DNA from: Sphingobacterium bambusae
GTDB taxonomy: Bacteria; Bacteroidota; Bacteroidia; Sphingobacteriales; Sphingobacteriaceae
Assembly: GCF_033955345.1 (NCBI RefSeq)
Contig: NZ_CP138332.1
Span: forward strand, 3,534,001 to 3,598,000
Direction: 5' to 3'
DNA: 64,000 nt
Shown in pieces: positions 28,544 through 36,410 of this stretch. The notes below the pieces were generated by a model. It saw nothing but the letters and a program-made list of their open reading frames with translations. It was not told the origin of the DNA and did no database searches. Within the stretch, counting starts at the first letter, position 1. Each line of letters starts with the position of its first letter. The translations under genes were made by a program, and so were the position numbers.

Positions 28544-29800
28544 ATGATAAGAATATTTATGCTGCTGGCAGCACCATTGATCCTAGCGGGGCTGTCTCCT
28601 GAAGCGGTAGCACAGGAAAGGAAGTTAAGGCTCTCCGAACAGTTCGTGCAAACGAATCTGCAAGAAGCGGCTAATCAAATAAAGTATCTAGAATCCCAAA
28701 TCGAGGAGTCGGATATACCGACAACCTTTCAGAACGGTAAACATGTCAATTGGGGAACATCTTGGTGGTGCTCTGGCTTTTATCCCGGAACAGCCTTATA
28801 CCTCTATGAAGCCACGGGAGATGATGGTTTATTGGCTATTGCAAAATCAAAGCTTCGTTACCTTGAAAAAGAGAAAGCGAATACAGGCACCCACGACTTG
28901 GGTTTTATGCTGTTCTGTAGTTTCGGTAATGCGTTGCGGTTGACGGGAGATTCCTCGGCATATGTTCCGGTGCTGGCAACGGGTGCCGCTTCACTGGCTT
29001 CTCGCTTCAATCAAAATACGAAAACCATCCGCTCTTGGGACGGTGGGAAAAACTGGGATGGTCAGCCCTGGCAATATCCAGTGATCATTGATAATATGAT
29101 GAATCTGGAATTTTTGACGCAGGCATCGAAGCTAACCGGCAAGGTGGTATTTGCTGATATTGCGAAAACACATGCCAACACGACCATGAAGAACCATTTT
29201 AGAAAAGACTACAGTTCATACCATGTGGTCGATTACCGTGTCGAAGATGGATCCGTGGTTGCCCGCAAAACGGCCCAAGGCGCATTTGATGAATCGGCTT
29301 GGGCACGGGGACAAGCTTGGGCACTGTATGGCTATACGATGATGTTTCGCGAAACAGGCGACAAGCGCTATCTAAAGCAAGCGCGAAAAATAGCCGCTTT
29401 TTACCTTAACCACCCCAACCTTCCGGCGGATTTGGTTCCCTATTGGGATATGAACCAAGATCGGTTGGAAACGGACAGCAAATATTATGCACAGCGTAAT
29501 TTACGCGATGCGTCAACCGCGGCCATTGTGGCCTCGGCACTACTCGAACTGAGCGACTATGTAAAGTCGAACAAGGAAATAAAGTGGTATATCGCTAAAG
29601 CTGAAGACATGTTGATGAGCCTTTCCAAAGCGCCGTATAAAGCGGCCTATAAAAGTAATGGTGGATTTATTTTGGAGCATAGTGTAGGATCAATACCACA
29701 TAAAACCGAAGTAGACGTGCCGTTGACCTATGCAGACTATTATTATGTGGAGGCTTTGCTGCGTTATAAAAGATTATTGGATGGCTTATCCGTGCTTTAG
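28544..29800 (+). CDS. GH88 family unsaturated uronyl hydrolase (second copy)
   Basis: 418 residues from ATG 28544, chosen because MIRIFMLLAAPLILAG begins a signal peptide; the frame is open further upstream inside the DUF2264 gene. It has the same hallmarks as the first copy: WWCSGFYPGTALYLYEATG, Asp118 in THDLGFMLFCSFGN and Asp183 in PVIIDNMMNLEF. The two copies match over nearly their whole length, so they are paralogues by duplication. A WDGGKNWDGQPWQYP insertion near residue 165 distinguishes this copy. It is the last PUL gene; the 21-bp array begins 16 bases after its stop codon. Confidence 0.92.
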   Translation: MIRIFMLLAAPLILAGLSPEAVAQERKLRLSEQFVQTNLQEAANQIKYLESQIEESDIPTTFQNGKHVNWGTSWWCSGFYPGTALYLYEATGDDGLLAIAKSKLRYLEKEKANTGTHDLGFMLFCSFGNALRLTGDSSAYVPVLATGAASLASRFNQNTKTIRSWDGGKNWDGQPWQYPVIIDNMMNLEFLTQASKLTGKVVFADIAKTHANTTMKNHFRKDYSSYHVVDYRVEDGSVVARKTAQGAFDESAWARGQAWALYGYTMMFRETGDKRYLKQARKIAAFYLNHPNLPADLVPYWDMNQDRLETDSKYYAQRNLRDASTAAIVASALLELSDYVKSNKEIKWYIAKAEDMLMSLSKAPYKAAYKSNGGFILEHSVGSIPHKTEVDVPLTYADYYYVEALLRYKRLLDGLSVL

Positions 29801-29816
29801 ACTTTCTGATTATAGT

Positions 29817-30173
29817 GCTGGCTGTTGGAAAAAAAGAGATAGCTGTTTTGTCCGACATGCTAGCTGTTGAAATAGATAAGCTAGCAAAGAAGGTAGGAAT
29901 GCTAGCATATGAATAATAAGTGTAAGCATGTAGGTCTGAAGTGCTAGCTTTTTAACCAGAAAGGCTAGCACTTTTTTTGGAGATGCTAGATGATAGGTTT
30001 CACATGCTAGCATTTCTGTTGTACATGCTAGAACTTCTAACAGAAGTGCTAGAACTTCTAACAAAAGAGCTAGAACTTCTAACAAAAGAGCTAGCACTTC
30101 TAACAAAAGAGCTAGCACTTTTTACAAAAATGCTAGCATTTCTGCGAAAAGTGCTAGCATTTTTGATTGGCGA
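29817..30173. repeat. Array of 17 exact 21-bp units with a GCTAGC core
   Basis: Cores begin at 29817, 29838, 29859, 29880, 29901, 29922, 29943, 29964, 29985, 30006, 30027, 30048, 30069, 30090, 30111, 30132 and 30153, so every step is exactly 21 bp. Ten units have GCTAGC, four have GCTAGA, and three are decayed (GCTGGC, GATAGC, GTAAGC). The 15 bp between cores diverge strongly except in units 11-14, which are almost identical. Bases left of a core tend to be purines and those right of it pyrimidines, so many cores sit in longer dyads, such as AAATGCTAGCATTT at 30128-30141. One frame on each strand is largely open as heptads of the form xLAxxxx. Function unknown. Confidence 0.97.
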
Positions 30174-30265
30174 TTTTTCGTTTTTTCGCATGTGGAGAAA
30201 TGTTGCTCAGAAGGCTCTTGGAGGCTGTTTTTAGATGAATAATAATGCGTTTTTTCGTTAAAAAG

Positions 30266-30330
30266 TAGGAAAAATGAGCCAATCATTTTTTTTGAGCAAG
30301 CCGTTTTTTGGCTCATATATCCTATTTTTT
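30266..30330. terminator. Long inverted repeat after the array, terminator-like
   Basis: Arms at 30266-30282 and 30308-30324 pair over 17 positions with two mismatches around a 25-base loop. The plus strand continues with TTTTTT at 30325-30330. On the minus strand the hairpin is followed by CTTTTTAAC. It could end transcripts from either side and is the only terminator-like structure seen between the PUL and rplC. Confidence 0.6.
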
Positions 30331-30385
30331 GCACGGCTGTGATCCGATCTTTGTAGAACAGAATTGTTTACTAAAAACTAAGAAA

Positions 30386-30556
30386 ATGGCGAGAACAGTT
30401 TTTAAAAGCACAGGTGCAACCGGGTTGTTGCGCTATGCGGCGCGCATCTTACTCAAGATGAGTCGGGATGAGGATCTTTTTATACGGGCTTTCACACGAT
30501 ATAGATGCCGACGCGATGGGCAATGTAGTGAATTTCTGAAAAGGGGCTGTCGTTAA
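30386..30556 (+). CDS. Small hypothetical protein, possibly a gene remnant
   Basis: 56 residues from ATG 30386, beginning MARTVFKSTGATGLLRYAAR and strongly basic at the C-terminus. A -7-like GATCTTTG at 30346-30353 lies 32 bp upstream. No family is recognised. The abrupt Cys/Arg-rich end (RCRRDGQCSEFLKRGCR) suggests that it may be the start of a decayed longer gene. It lies between the array and the ribosomal promoter. Confidence 0.35.
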   Translation: MARTVFKSTGATGLLRYAARILLKMSRDEDLFIRAFTRYRCRRDGQCSEFLKRGCR

Positions 30557-30633
30557 GGATCAATAACTGGGAAACGATTCCCAAATTGTTGATGCTGCCG
30601 ATGGAAAAAATAAAAAAATAATGTACTAACTGT

Positions 30634-30663
30634 TTGGTAGTTACAAAAAATACTTTACCTTTG
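30634..30663 (+). promoter_or_regulatory. Promoter of the ribosomal protein cluster
   Basis: TTG at 30634-30636, exactly 19 bp, then TACCTTTG at 30656-30663: a perfect match to the Bacteroidota vegetative consensus. Transcription should begin near 30670, leaving a leader of about 70 bases before rplC. Confidence 0.88.
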
Positions 30664-30692
30664 CAGTCCCTTAGGGGAAATTGTGTCTTGAG

Positions 30693-30710
30693 CGAAGCCC
30701 TACTGCTTCG
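30693..30710 (+). promoter_or_regulatory. Leader hairpin before rplC
   Basis: CGAAGC (30693-30698) pairs with GCTTCG (30705-30710) across CCTACT in the predicted rplC leader. It may be a ribosomal-protein autoregulation site. That role is inferred from its position only. Confidence 0.35.
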
Positions 30711-30739
30711 AAGGACGTTTAATTAATTTTATTTATAAC

Positions 30740-31357
30740 ATGTCAGGAATTATTGGTAAAAAAGTAGGAATGACCAGCCTGTTCGATGCGGAAGGGAAGA
30801 ATATCCCTTGTACAGTAATTGAGGCTGGGCCGTGCGTGGTAACGCATATACGTACGGTAGAGAAGGATGGCTATGCGGCTCTTCAACTTGGCTATGATGA
30901 TGCTAAGGAAAAGAACACAACAGCGCCTTTAAAAGGACACTTCGCAAAAGCGGGCGTGACTCCTAAGCGTAAACTAGTTGAATTCAAAACTTTCGAAGAT
31001 GAGAAACAACTAGGTGACATCGTGGATGTAACTATTTTTGCTGAAGGCGAGTACGTAGACGTAGTCGGTACTTCCAAAGGTAAAGGTTTCCAAGGTGTAA
31101 TGAAGCGTCACGGATTTGGTGGTGTAGGTGGTGCGACTCACGGTCAGCACAACAGACTACGTGCTCCAGGTTCATTGGGTGCTTCTTCTTGGCCTTCACG
31201 TGTATTCAAAGGAATGCGCATGGCGGGTCGTACAGGTGGTGACAGAGTAAAAGTTCAAAACTTACAGATTTTGAAAGTTTATGCTGATCAAAACCTAATT
31301 GTTGTTAGTGGTTCCATTCCAGGAGCTAAAGGTTCATATGTAATCGTAGACAAATAG
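30740..31357 (+). CDS. rplC: 50S ribosomal protein L3
   Basis: 205 residues starting [15 protein letters not shown], with the conserved loop [20 protein letters not shown] that reaches toward the peptidyl transferase centre. It is the first gene of the cluster here. rpsJ, which normally precedes it, is absent and replaced by a strong promoter. Confidence 0.98.
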   Translation: MSGIIGKKVGMTSLFDAEGKNIPCTVIEAGPCVVTHIRTVEKDGYAALQLGYDDAKEKNTTAPLKGHFAKAGVTPKRKLVEFKTFEDEKQLGDIVDVTIFAEGEYVDVVGTSKGKGFQGVMKRHGFGGVGGATHGQHNRLRAPGSLGASSWPSRVFKGMRMAGRTGGDRVKVQNLQILKVYADQNLIVVSGSIPGAKGSYVIVDK

Positions 31358-31362
31358 TAGAG

Positions 31363-31992
31363 ATGGAAGTTAACGTATTAAATTTATCAGGTAAAGAAAC
31401 AGGTGCCAAGGTGCAACTGCCTGAGTCAGTATTCGGCGTAAAGCCTAACGACCATGCGATCTATTTGGATGTGAAACAATACTTAGCGAACCAACGCCAA
31501 GGAACTCACAAATCTAAACAACGTAATGAGATCGCGGGTTCTACGCGTAAATTACACAAACAAAAAGGTACTGGTGGTGCTCGTGCGGGTTCTATCAAAT
31601 CTCCATTGTTTAATGGTGGTGGTCGTGTATTCGGTCCTCAACCACGTGACTACAGCTTTAAATTGAACAAAAAATTGAAGCAAGTAGCGCGTAAATCAGC
31701 ATTGAGCTACAAAGCACAAGAAAACAATATTTTGGTGTTAGACGCGGTAAGCTTCGAATCCATCAAAACTAAAAACTATGTGTCTTTGATCAACGCGTTG
31801 AACGTAGCTGACGAAAAAACCTTATTGGTGTTGCCAGCATACGATAACAATGTTTATTTATCAAGCAGAAACTTGAAGAAAGTAAAAGTAATCGCAGCTT
31901 CAGATTTGAACACATACGATGTGTTGAACGCGACAAAACTTTTGTTAACTGCAGATTCTGTTAAAACTTTGGAGGAAGCATTCGCTAAATAA
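31363..31992 (+). CDS. rplD: 50S ribosomal protein L4
   Basis: 209 residues. It has the exit-tunnel loop [20 protein letters not shown] and the L4 C-terminal fold ([12 protein letters not shown]). It lies five bases after rplC. In other bacteria L4 also represses its own operon; no L4 target is recognised here. Confidence 0.98.
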   Translation: MEVNVLNLSGKETGAKVQLPESVFGVKPNDHAIYLDVKQYLANQRQGTHKSKQRNEIAGSTRKLHKQKGTGGARAGSIKSPLFNGGGRVFGPQPRDYSFKLNKKLKQVARKSALSYKAQENNILVLDAVSFESIKTKNYVSLINALNVADEKTLLVLPAYDNNVYLSSRNLKKVKVIAASDLNTYDVLNATKLLLTADSVKTLEEAFAK

Positions 31993-31993
31993 T

Positions 31994-32284
31994 ATGGAAA
32001 TTATCAAAAAACCTATTTTGACTGAGAAAGCTTCGTTGTTAACGGAAAAAGCAAACCGTTACTCTTTCAAAGTTGATCACAGAGCTAATAAGATCCAGAT
32101 CAAACAAGCTGTTGAAGAAATGTTCGGTGTAACTGTATTGTCAGTAAACACTGCGGTTGTAGCTGGTAAAGCAAAAAGCCGTTACACAAAAGCAGGTTTC
32201 GTTTCTGGAAGAAGCCCTAAGTATAAAAAAGCCATCATCACGGTGAAAGATGGCGAAACTATTGACTTTTACACTACACTATAA
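31994..32284 (+). CDS. rplW: 50S ribosomal protein L23
   Basis: 96 residues beginning MEIIKKPILTEKASLLTEKA, with the L23 motif YSFKVDHRANKIQIKQAVEE. It lies at the polypeptide exit site and contacts signal recognition particle and trigger factor. It starts one base after the rplD stop codon. Confidence 0.97.
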   Translation: MEIIKKPILTEKASLLTEKANRYSFKVDHRANKIQIKQAVEEMFGVTVLSVNTAVVAGKAKSRYTKAGFVSGRSPKYKKAIITVKDGETIDFYTTL

Positions 32285-32290
32285 TAAGAA

Positions 32291-33118
32291 ATGGCAGTTA
32301 AAAGATTCAAACCGGTTACCCCTGGTACGCGTTTCAGAGTAGGCGCAGACTACTCTGATGTTACTACAAACGTTCCTGAAAAATCGTTGGTAGTAGGTAG
32401 CAACAAGAGATCAGGTGGTCGTAATAAATCCGGTAAAATGACTATGCGTTATATCGGTGGGGGACACAAAAAATCATACCGATTAATTGATTTCAAACGC
32501 GATAAAAAAGATATCCCTGCAAAAGTAGCTACTATCGAGTACGATCCAAACCGTACAGCACGTATTGCTTTGTTGCACTACGCTGATGGTGAGAAACGTT
32601 ACATCGTAGCTCCAGCTGGTTTAACAGTTGGCCAAACGGTTGTTGCAGGTGATAAAGTAGCCCCAGAAGTTGGTAATACATTGCCACTTGCTAACATTCC
32701 ACTAGGTTCGATCATCCACAACATCGAGTTGAACCCAGGTCAAGGAGGTTCAATTGCACGTTCCGCAGGAACATATGCGCAATTGTCAGCACGTGACGGT
32801 AAGTATGCCATCATCAAATTGCCTTCAGGTGAGACTCGTATGATCTTATTAACTTGTGTTGCTACCATTGGTTCAGTATCCAATGCTGAAAAAGCAAACC
32901 AAGTATTAGGTAAAGCTGGTCGTAAACGTCACTTAGGTCGTCGTCCTCGCGTTCGTGGTGTTGCCATGAACCCAGTAGATCACCCTATGGGTGGTGGTGA
33001 AGGCCGTACTTCCGGAGGTCACCCTCGTTCACGTACAGGTGTGTTAGCTAAAGGCTTCAAAACACGCTACAAGAAGAAAACATCGAATCGTTACATCATT
33101 GAGAGAAGGAAAAAATAA
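32291..33118 (+). CDS. rplB: 50S ribosomal protein L2
   Basis: 275 residues. The C-terminal motif [20 protein letters not shown], which includes the conserved His needed for peptidyl transfer, is intact. Its last base overlaps the first base of rpsS. Confidence 0.98.
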   Translation: MAVKRFKPVTPGTRFRVGADYSDVTTNVPEKSLVVGSNKRSGGRNKSGKMTMRYIGGGHKKSYRLIDFKRDKKDIPAKVATIEYDPNRTARIALLHYADGEKRYIVAPAGLTVGQTVVAGDKVAPEVGNTLPLANIPLGSIIHNIELNPGQGGSIARSAGTYAQLSARDGKYAIIKLPSGETRMILLTCVATIGSVSNAEKANQVLGKAGRKRHLGRRPRVRGVAMNPVDHPMGGGEGRTSGGHPRSRTGVLAKGFKTRYKKKTSNRYIIERRKK

Positions 33119-33384
33119 TGGCTCGTTCAATTAAAAAAGGTCCTTATATCGATCACAACTTAGAAAGAAAAGTTCTTTCTATGAATGAAACAAACAAAAA
33201 ATCAGTAATCAAAACATGGTCTCGTAGATCAATGATTTCACCTGATTTTGTTGGCCATACCTTCGCAGTGCACAACGGGAATAAATTTATCCCTGTTTAT
33301 GTAACAGAAAATATGGTTGGTCACAAGCTTGGTGAATTTGCGCCTACGCGTACATTCAAAGGCCACGCAGAAAAGAAAAAATAA
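33118..33384 (+). CDS. rpsS: 30S ribosomal protein S19
   Basis: 88 residues, [20 protein letters not shown], with [20 protein letters not shown] typical of S19. It binds the head of the small subunit together with S13. Confidence 0.98.
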   Translation: MARSIKKGPYIDHNLERKVLSMNETNKKSVIKTWSRRSMISPDFVGHTFAVHNGNKFIPVYVTENMVGHKLGEFAPTRTFKGHAEKKK

Positions 33385-33391
33385 TTAGGTA

Positions 33392-33823
33392 ATGGAAGCA
33401 ACAAAAAAACTCAAAAAGTCTGTCCTTATCAGACAGCGTAAAGAGCAGGAAAAAGCTCAAGTAGGAGGAGCTTCTACTGCCAAGTTATTGAACTGCCCTA
33501 CTTCGCCTCGTAAAATGCGTTTAGTGGTAGATCTTATCCGTGGCGAGAAAGTGGAGACCGCTCTTTACATCTTGAAACACACAGGTAAAGAAGCAGCTGC
33601 TCGTGTTGAGAAATTATTACTATCAGCTATCAAAAACTGGGAAGCAAGCAACGAAGGAGCTTCTTTGGAAGACAGCGCGCTATTCGTAAAGGAAGTGTCT
33701 GTAGGTGGTGGTCGTCAATTGAAAAGATTGCGTCCGGCTCCACAGGGTCGCGGTTACAGAATTCGCAAGCGTTCAAACCACGTTACTTTGGTAGTAGACA
33801 GTTTAAAAAAAGTAAACAACTAA
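33392..33823 (+). CDS. rplV: 50S ribosomal protein L22
   Basis: 143 residues. It has a basic N-terminal extension of about 30 residues before the L22 core ([20 protein letters not shown]), and the tunnel-lining C-terminal hairpin [20 protein letters not shown]. The extension makes it longer than the usual 110 residues of E. coli L22. Confidence 0.96.
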   Translation: MEATKKLKKSVLIRQRKEQEKAQVGGASTAKLLNCPTSPRKMRLVVDLIRGEKVETALYILKHTGKEAAARVEKLLLSAIKNWEASNEGASLEDSALFVKEVSVGGGRQLKRLRPAPQGRGYRIRKRSNHVTLVVDSLKKVNN

Positions 33824-33834
33824 TTTAAATAAGA

Positions 33835-34632
33835 ATGGGACAAAAAGCAAATCCAATAGGTAGCAGATTAGGTATCATCAAAGGATGGGATTCTAACTGG
33901 TTCGGAGGCAACAACTATTCTGATAAGTTAGTTGAAGACGAAAAAATTAGAAAATATCTTTCTGTACGTATCGCAAAAGGTGGTGTAGCAAAAGTTGTTA
34001 TCGAAAGAACTTTGAAACGCATCACGGTTACTATCCACACTGCACGTCCAGGTATCGTTATCGGTAAAGGCGGTCAAGAAGTTGACAAGATCAAAGAAGA
34101 GTTGAAAAAATTGACGAAAAAAGACGTTCAAATCAACATCTTCGAGATCAAACGTCCTGAATTGGATGCGAAATTGGTAGCAGAAGGTATCGCAAAACAA
34201 CTTGAAGCGCGTATTTCATTCCGTCGTGCAATGAAAACTACCATTGCATCTACAATGCGTATGGGCGCTGAAGGTATCAAAGTAATGTGTTCTGGCCGTT
34301 TGGGTGGTGCTGAGATGGCACGTACCGAGCAGTACAAAGAAGGAAGAACTCCTCTACACACATTGCGTGCAGATATCGACTACGCTTTGGCAGAAGCATT
34401 GACGACTTACGGTAAAATCGGTGTTAAAGTTTGGATCTGTAAAGGTGAAGTTTACGGTAAACGTGATCTTTCCCCTAACATCGGCCAAACATCTAACACG
34501 AAGACCCGTGCCGGCAATGAAGGTGGCGAGCGTCGCGAACGCGATAACCGCAAAGGTGGACGCGGCGGTAACAACCGTGGCGGAAACAACAACCGTGGCG
34601 GTAATAACCGTGGTGGTGCAAACAGAGGATAA
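33835..34632 (+). CDS. rpsC: 30S ribosomal protein S3 with Gly/Asn/Arg-rich C-terminal tail
   Basis: 265 residues. The KH domain ([20 protein letters not shown]) and the S3 C-terminal domain ([20 protein letters not shown]) are normal. After about residue 220 comes a low-complexity tail made of repeats of the type RGGNN and NRGG, absent from E. coli S3, which is 233 residues long. The tail is disordered and basic and may bind RNA. Confidence 0.96.
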   Translation: MGQKANPIGSRLGIIKGWDSNWFGGNNYSDKLVEDEKIRKYLSVRIAKGGVAKVVIERTLKRITVTIHTARPGIVIGKGGQEVDKIKEELKKLTKKDVQINIFEIKRPELDAKLVAEGIAKQLEARISFRRAMKTTIASTMRMGAEGIKVMCSGRLGGAEMARTEQYKEGRTPLHTLRADIDYALAEALTTYGKIGVKVWICKGEVYGKRDLSPNIGQTSNTKTRAGNEGGERRERDNRKGGRGGNNRGGNNNRGGNNRGGANRG

Positions 34633-34657
34633 TAAGTTTAATAGATTACAATAGTTG

Positions 34658-34673
34658 TCCGCCGGACGGCGGA
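34658..34673. repeat. GC-rich palindrome between rpsC and rplP
   Basis: TCCGCC and GGCGGA pair around a 4-base loop in otherwise AT-rich DNA. No T run follows, so it is not a standard terminator. It could be a dispersed palindromic element or an RNA-processing hairpin. Confidence 0.55.
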
Positions 34674-34690
34674 TTAAATAAAATACGAAC

Positions 34691-35113
34691 ATGTTACAGC
34701 CAAAAAGAACGAAGTTCAGAAAGATGCAGAAAGGCCGTATGAAAGGTAACGCTTCTCGTGGAGCGGATTTAGCTTTCGGTTCTTTCGGTATCAAGTCACT
34801 GGAGCCAGCATGGATCACGAGCCGCCAAATTGAGGCAGCACGTATCGCCGTAACACGTTATATGAAACGTGAAGGTCAAGTGTGGATCCGTATTTTCCCT
34901 GACAAGCCTGTTACCAAAAAACCTGCAGAGGTACGTATGGGTAAAGGTAAGGGAGCTCCAGAATACTGGGTAGCCGTAGTGCGTCCAGGCCGTATGTTAT
35001 TTGAAGCAGAAGGTGTGCCTTTGGAAGTTGCCAAAGAAGCATTACGTTTAGCTGCTCAAAAATTGCCGGTTCAAACTAAGTTTGTTATACGTAGAGATTA
35101 CGTAGAAGCATAA
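34691..35113 (+). CDS. rplP: 50S ribosomal protein L16
   Basis: 140 residues beginning [20 protein letters not shown], with [20 protein letters not shown] and the C-terminal [12 protein letters not shown]. It binds the central protuberance near the A-site tRNA. Confidence 0.98.
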   Translation: MLQPKRTKFRKMQKGRMKGNASRGADLAFGSFGIKSLEPAWITSRQIEAARIAVTRYMKREGQVWIRIFPDKPVTKKPAEVRMGKGKGAPEYWVAVVRPGRMLFEAEGVPLEVAKEALRLAAQKLPVQTKFVIRRDYVEA

Positions 35114-35139
35114 AAATCGCTGGTAATGTCAATAGTTTA

Positions 35140-35164
35140 GCCTTGTGGCCGTTACCCACAAGGC
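35140..35164 (+). promoter_or_regulatory. Stem-loop between rplP and rpmC
   Basis: A perfect 9-bp stem, GCCTTGTGG with CCACAAGGC, with a 7-base loop. There is no T tract, so it is more likely an RNA-processing or regulatory hairpin than a terminator. Confidence 0.5.
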
Positions 35165-35207
35165 ACCTTATAAACAGAATTGATAACCCTGCACAAACTG
35201 AAAGAAA

Positions 35208-35429
35208 ATGAAAAATTCAGAAATCATCGAATTATCACAAGAGGAACTTGTAGCTCGTCTTAAAGAAGAGAAAGCTGCCCTTAACAAGTTGAAATTTGCA
35301 CATGCTGTTTCTGCTGTGGAGAACCCTAATGTCATCAAAGCTGCGCGCAAAAACATCGCTCGCATCGCGACAGAGGTTTCTAAGCGTAAAAATGAAGCTA
35401 AGTCACAGGAAACAGCCTCTGAGGCGTAA
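35208..35429 (+). CDS. rpmC: 50S ribosomal protein L29
   Basis: 73 residues beginning [20 protein letters not shown], the two-helix L29 fold with [17 protein letters not shown]. It sits at the polypeptide exit next to L23. Confidence 0.96.
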   Translation: MKNSEIIELSQEELVARLKEEKAALNKLKFAHAVSAVENPNVIKAARKNIARIATEVSKRKNEAKSQETASEA

Positions 35430-35443
35430 AACGTAAAGTCGAA

Positions 35444-35698
35444 ATGGAAAGAAAATTAAGAAAAACAAGAATCGGCTTAGTAGTTAGCAACAAGATGGAC
35501 AAGTCTATCGTCGTAACGGTTGAACGTAAAGTAAAACACCCGATCTACGGTAAGTTCGTTAAAAAAACTACTAAATTTAAAGCTCATGACGAAACAAATA
35601 CCTGCGGTATCGGCGATACGGTATTAATCATGGAAACTCGTCCGCTGAGTAAGACAAAGAACTGGAGATTAGTTGAAATTTTAGAAAGAGCTAAATAA
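35444..35698 (+). CDS. rpsQ: 30S ribosomal protein S17
   Basis: 84 residues. The OB fold shows [20 protein letters not shown] and [20 protein letters not shown], both typical of S17. Its last base overlaps the first base of rplN. Confidence 0.98.
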   Translation: MERKLRKTRIGLVVSNKMDKSIVVTVERKVKHPIYGKFVKKTTKFKAHDETNTCGIGDTVLIMETRPLSKTKNWRLVEILERAK

Positions 35699-36066
35699 TG
35701 GTACAACAGGAATCAAGATTAAATGTGGCCGACAACTCAGGAGCTAAAGAAGTTTTAGTAATCCGTGTATTGGGCGGTACGCGCAAGCGTTATGCATCTA
35801 TCGGTGATAAGATTGTTGTTACCGTAAAGAGCGCTATACCTTCAGGAAACGTGAAAAAAGGTTCCGTTTCTAAAGCAGTTGTTGTTCGCACGAAAAAAGA
35901 GATCCGTCGTAAAGATGGTTCATACATTCGTTTTGACGATAATGCAGCAGTATTGTTGAATAATAACGATGAACCACGTGGAACACGTATTTTCGGGCCT
36001 GTGGCTCGTGAATTGCGTGAGAAACAGTTCATGAAGATTGTATCACTAGCACCGGAGGTTTTATAA
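35698..36066 (+). CDS. rplN: 50S ribosomal protein L14
   Basis: 122 residues beginning [20 protein letters not shown], with [20 protein letters not shown] at the C-terminus. It binds 23S rRNA at the subunit interface. Confidence 0.98.
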   Translation: MVQQESRLNVADNSGAKEVLVIRVLGGTRKRYASIGDKIVVTVKSAIPSGNVKKGSVSKAVVVRTKKEIRRKDGSYIRFDDNAAVLLNNNDEPRGTRIFGPVARELREKQFMKIVSLAPEVL

Positions 36067-36068
36067 TT

Positions 36069-36410
36069 ATGGCACAGAAAACAAAAACAACTCACAAAAT
36101 CAAAATCAAAAAAGGTGATTTAGTGAAGGTTATCGCTGGTAACTCTAAAGGTAAGCAAGGGAAAGTATTGCAAATTTTAGTGGACTCTAACAGAGCTGTC
36201 GTTGAAGGCGCTAACATCGTTAAAAAACACACTAAACCTAGCGCGGCTAATCCTAACGGTGGTATCATCGAGAAAGAAGCTGCAATCACCATTTCCAACT
36301 TAGCGTTGATCGACCCTAAAACTGGCGAGCCTACGCGCGTTGGTCGTCGCTTGGACGCGGATGGTAAAATTGTTCGTTACGCAAAAAAATCAGGGGAGGA
36401 AATTAAATAA
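36069..36410 (+). CDS. rplX: 50S ribosomal protein L24
   Basis: 113 residues with the KOW motif [20 protein letters not shown]. It is an early-assembly protein of the large subunit. Its stop codon overlaps the rplE start by one base. Confidence 0.97.
   Translation: MAQKTKTTHKIKIKKGDLVKVIAGNSKGKQGKVLQILVDSNRAVVEGANIVKKHTKPSAANPNGGIIEKEAAITISNLALIDPKTGEPTRVGRRLDADGKIVRYAKKSGEEIK

Noticed and set aside
29817..30173. CRISPR array
   Set aside because: The conserved part is only 6 bp and the intervals are 15 bp, far too short for CRISPR repeats and spacers. No cas genes are present.
30122..30334. 70-residue minus-strand ORF ending in two heptads
   Set aside because: Not annotated as a gene on its own, because it merely runs across the inverted repeat into the array and has no recognisable domain. 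It is discussed with the array.
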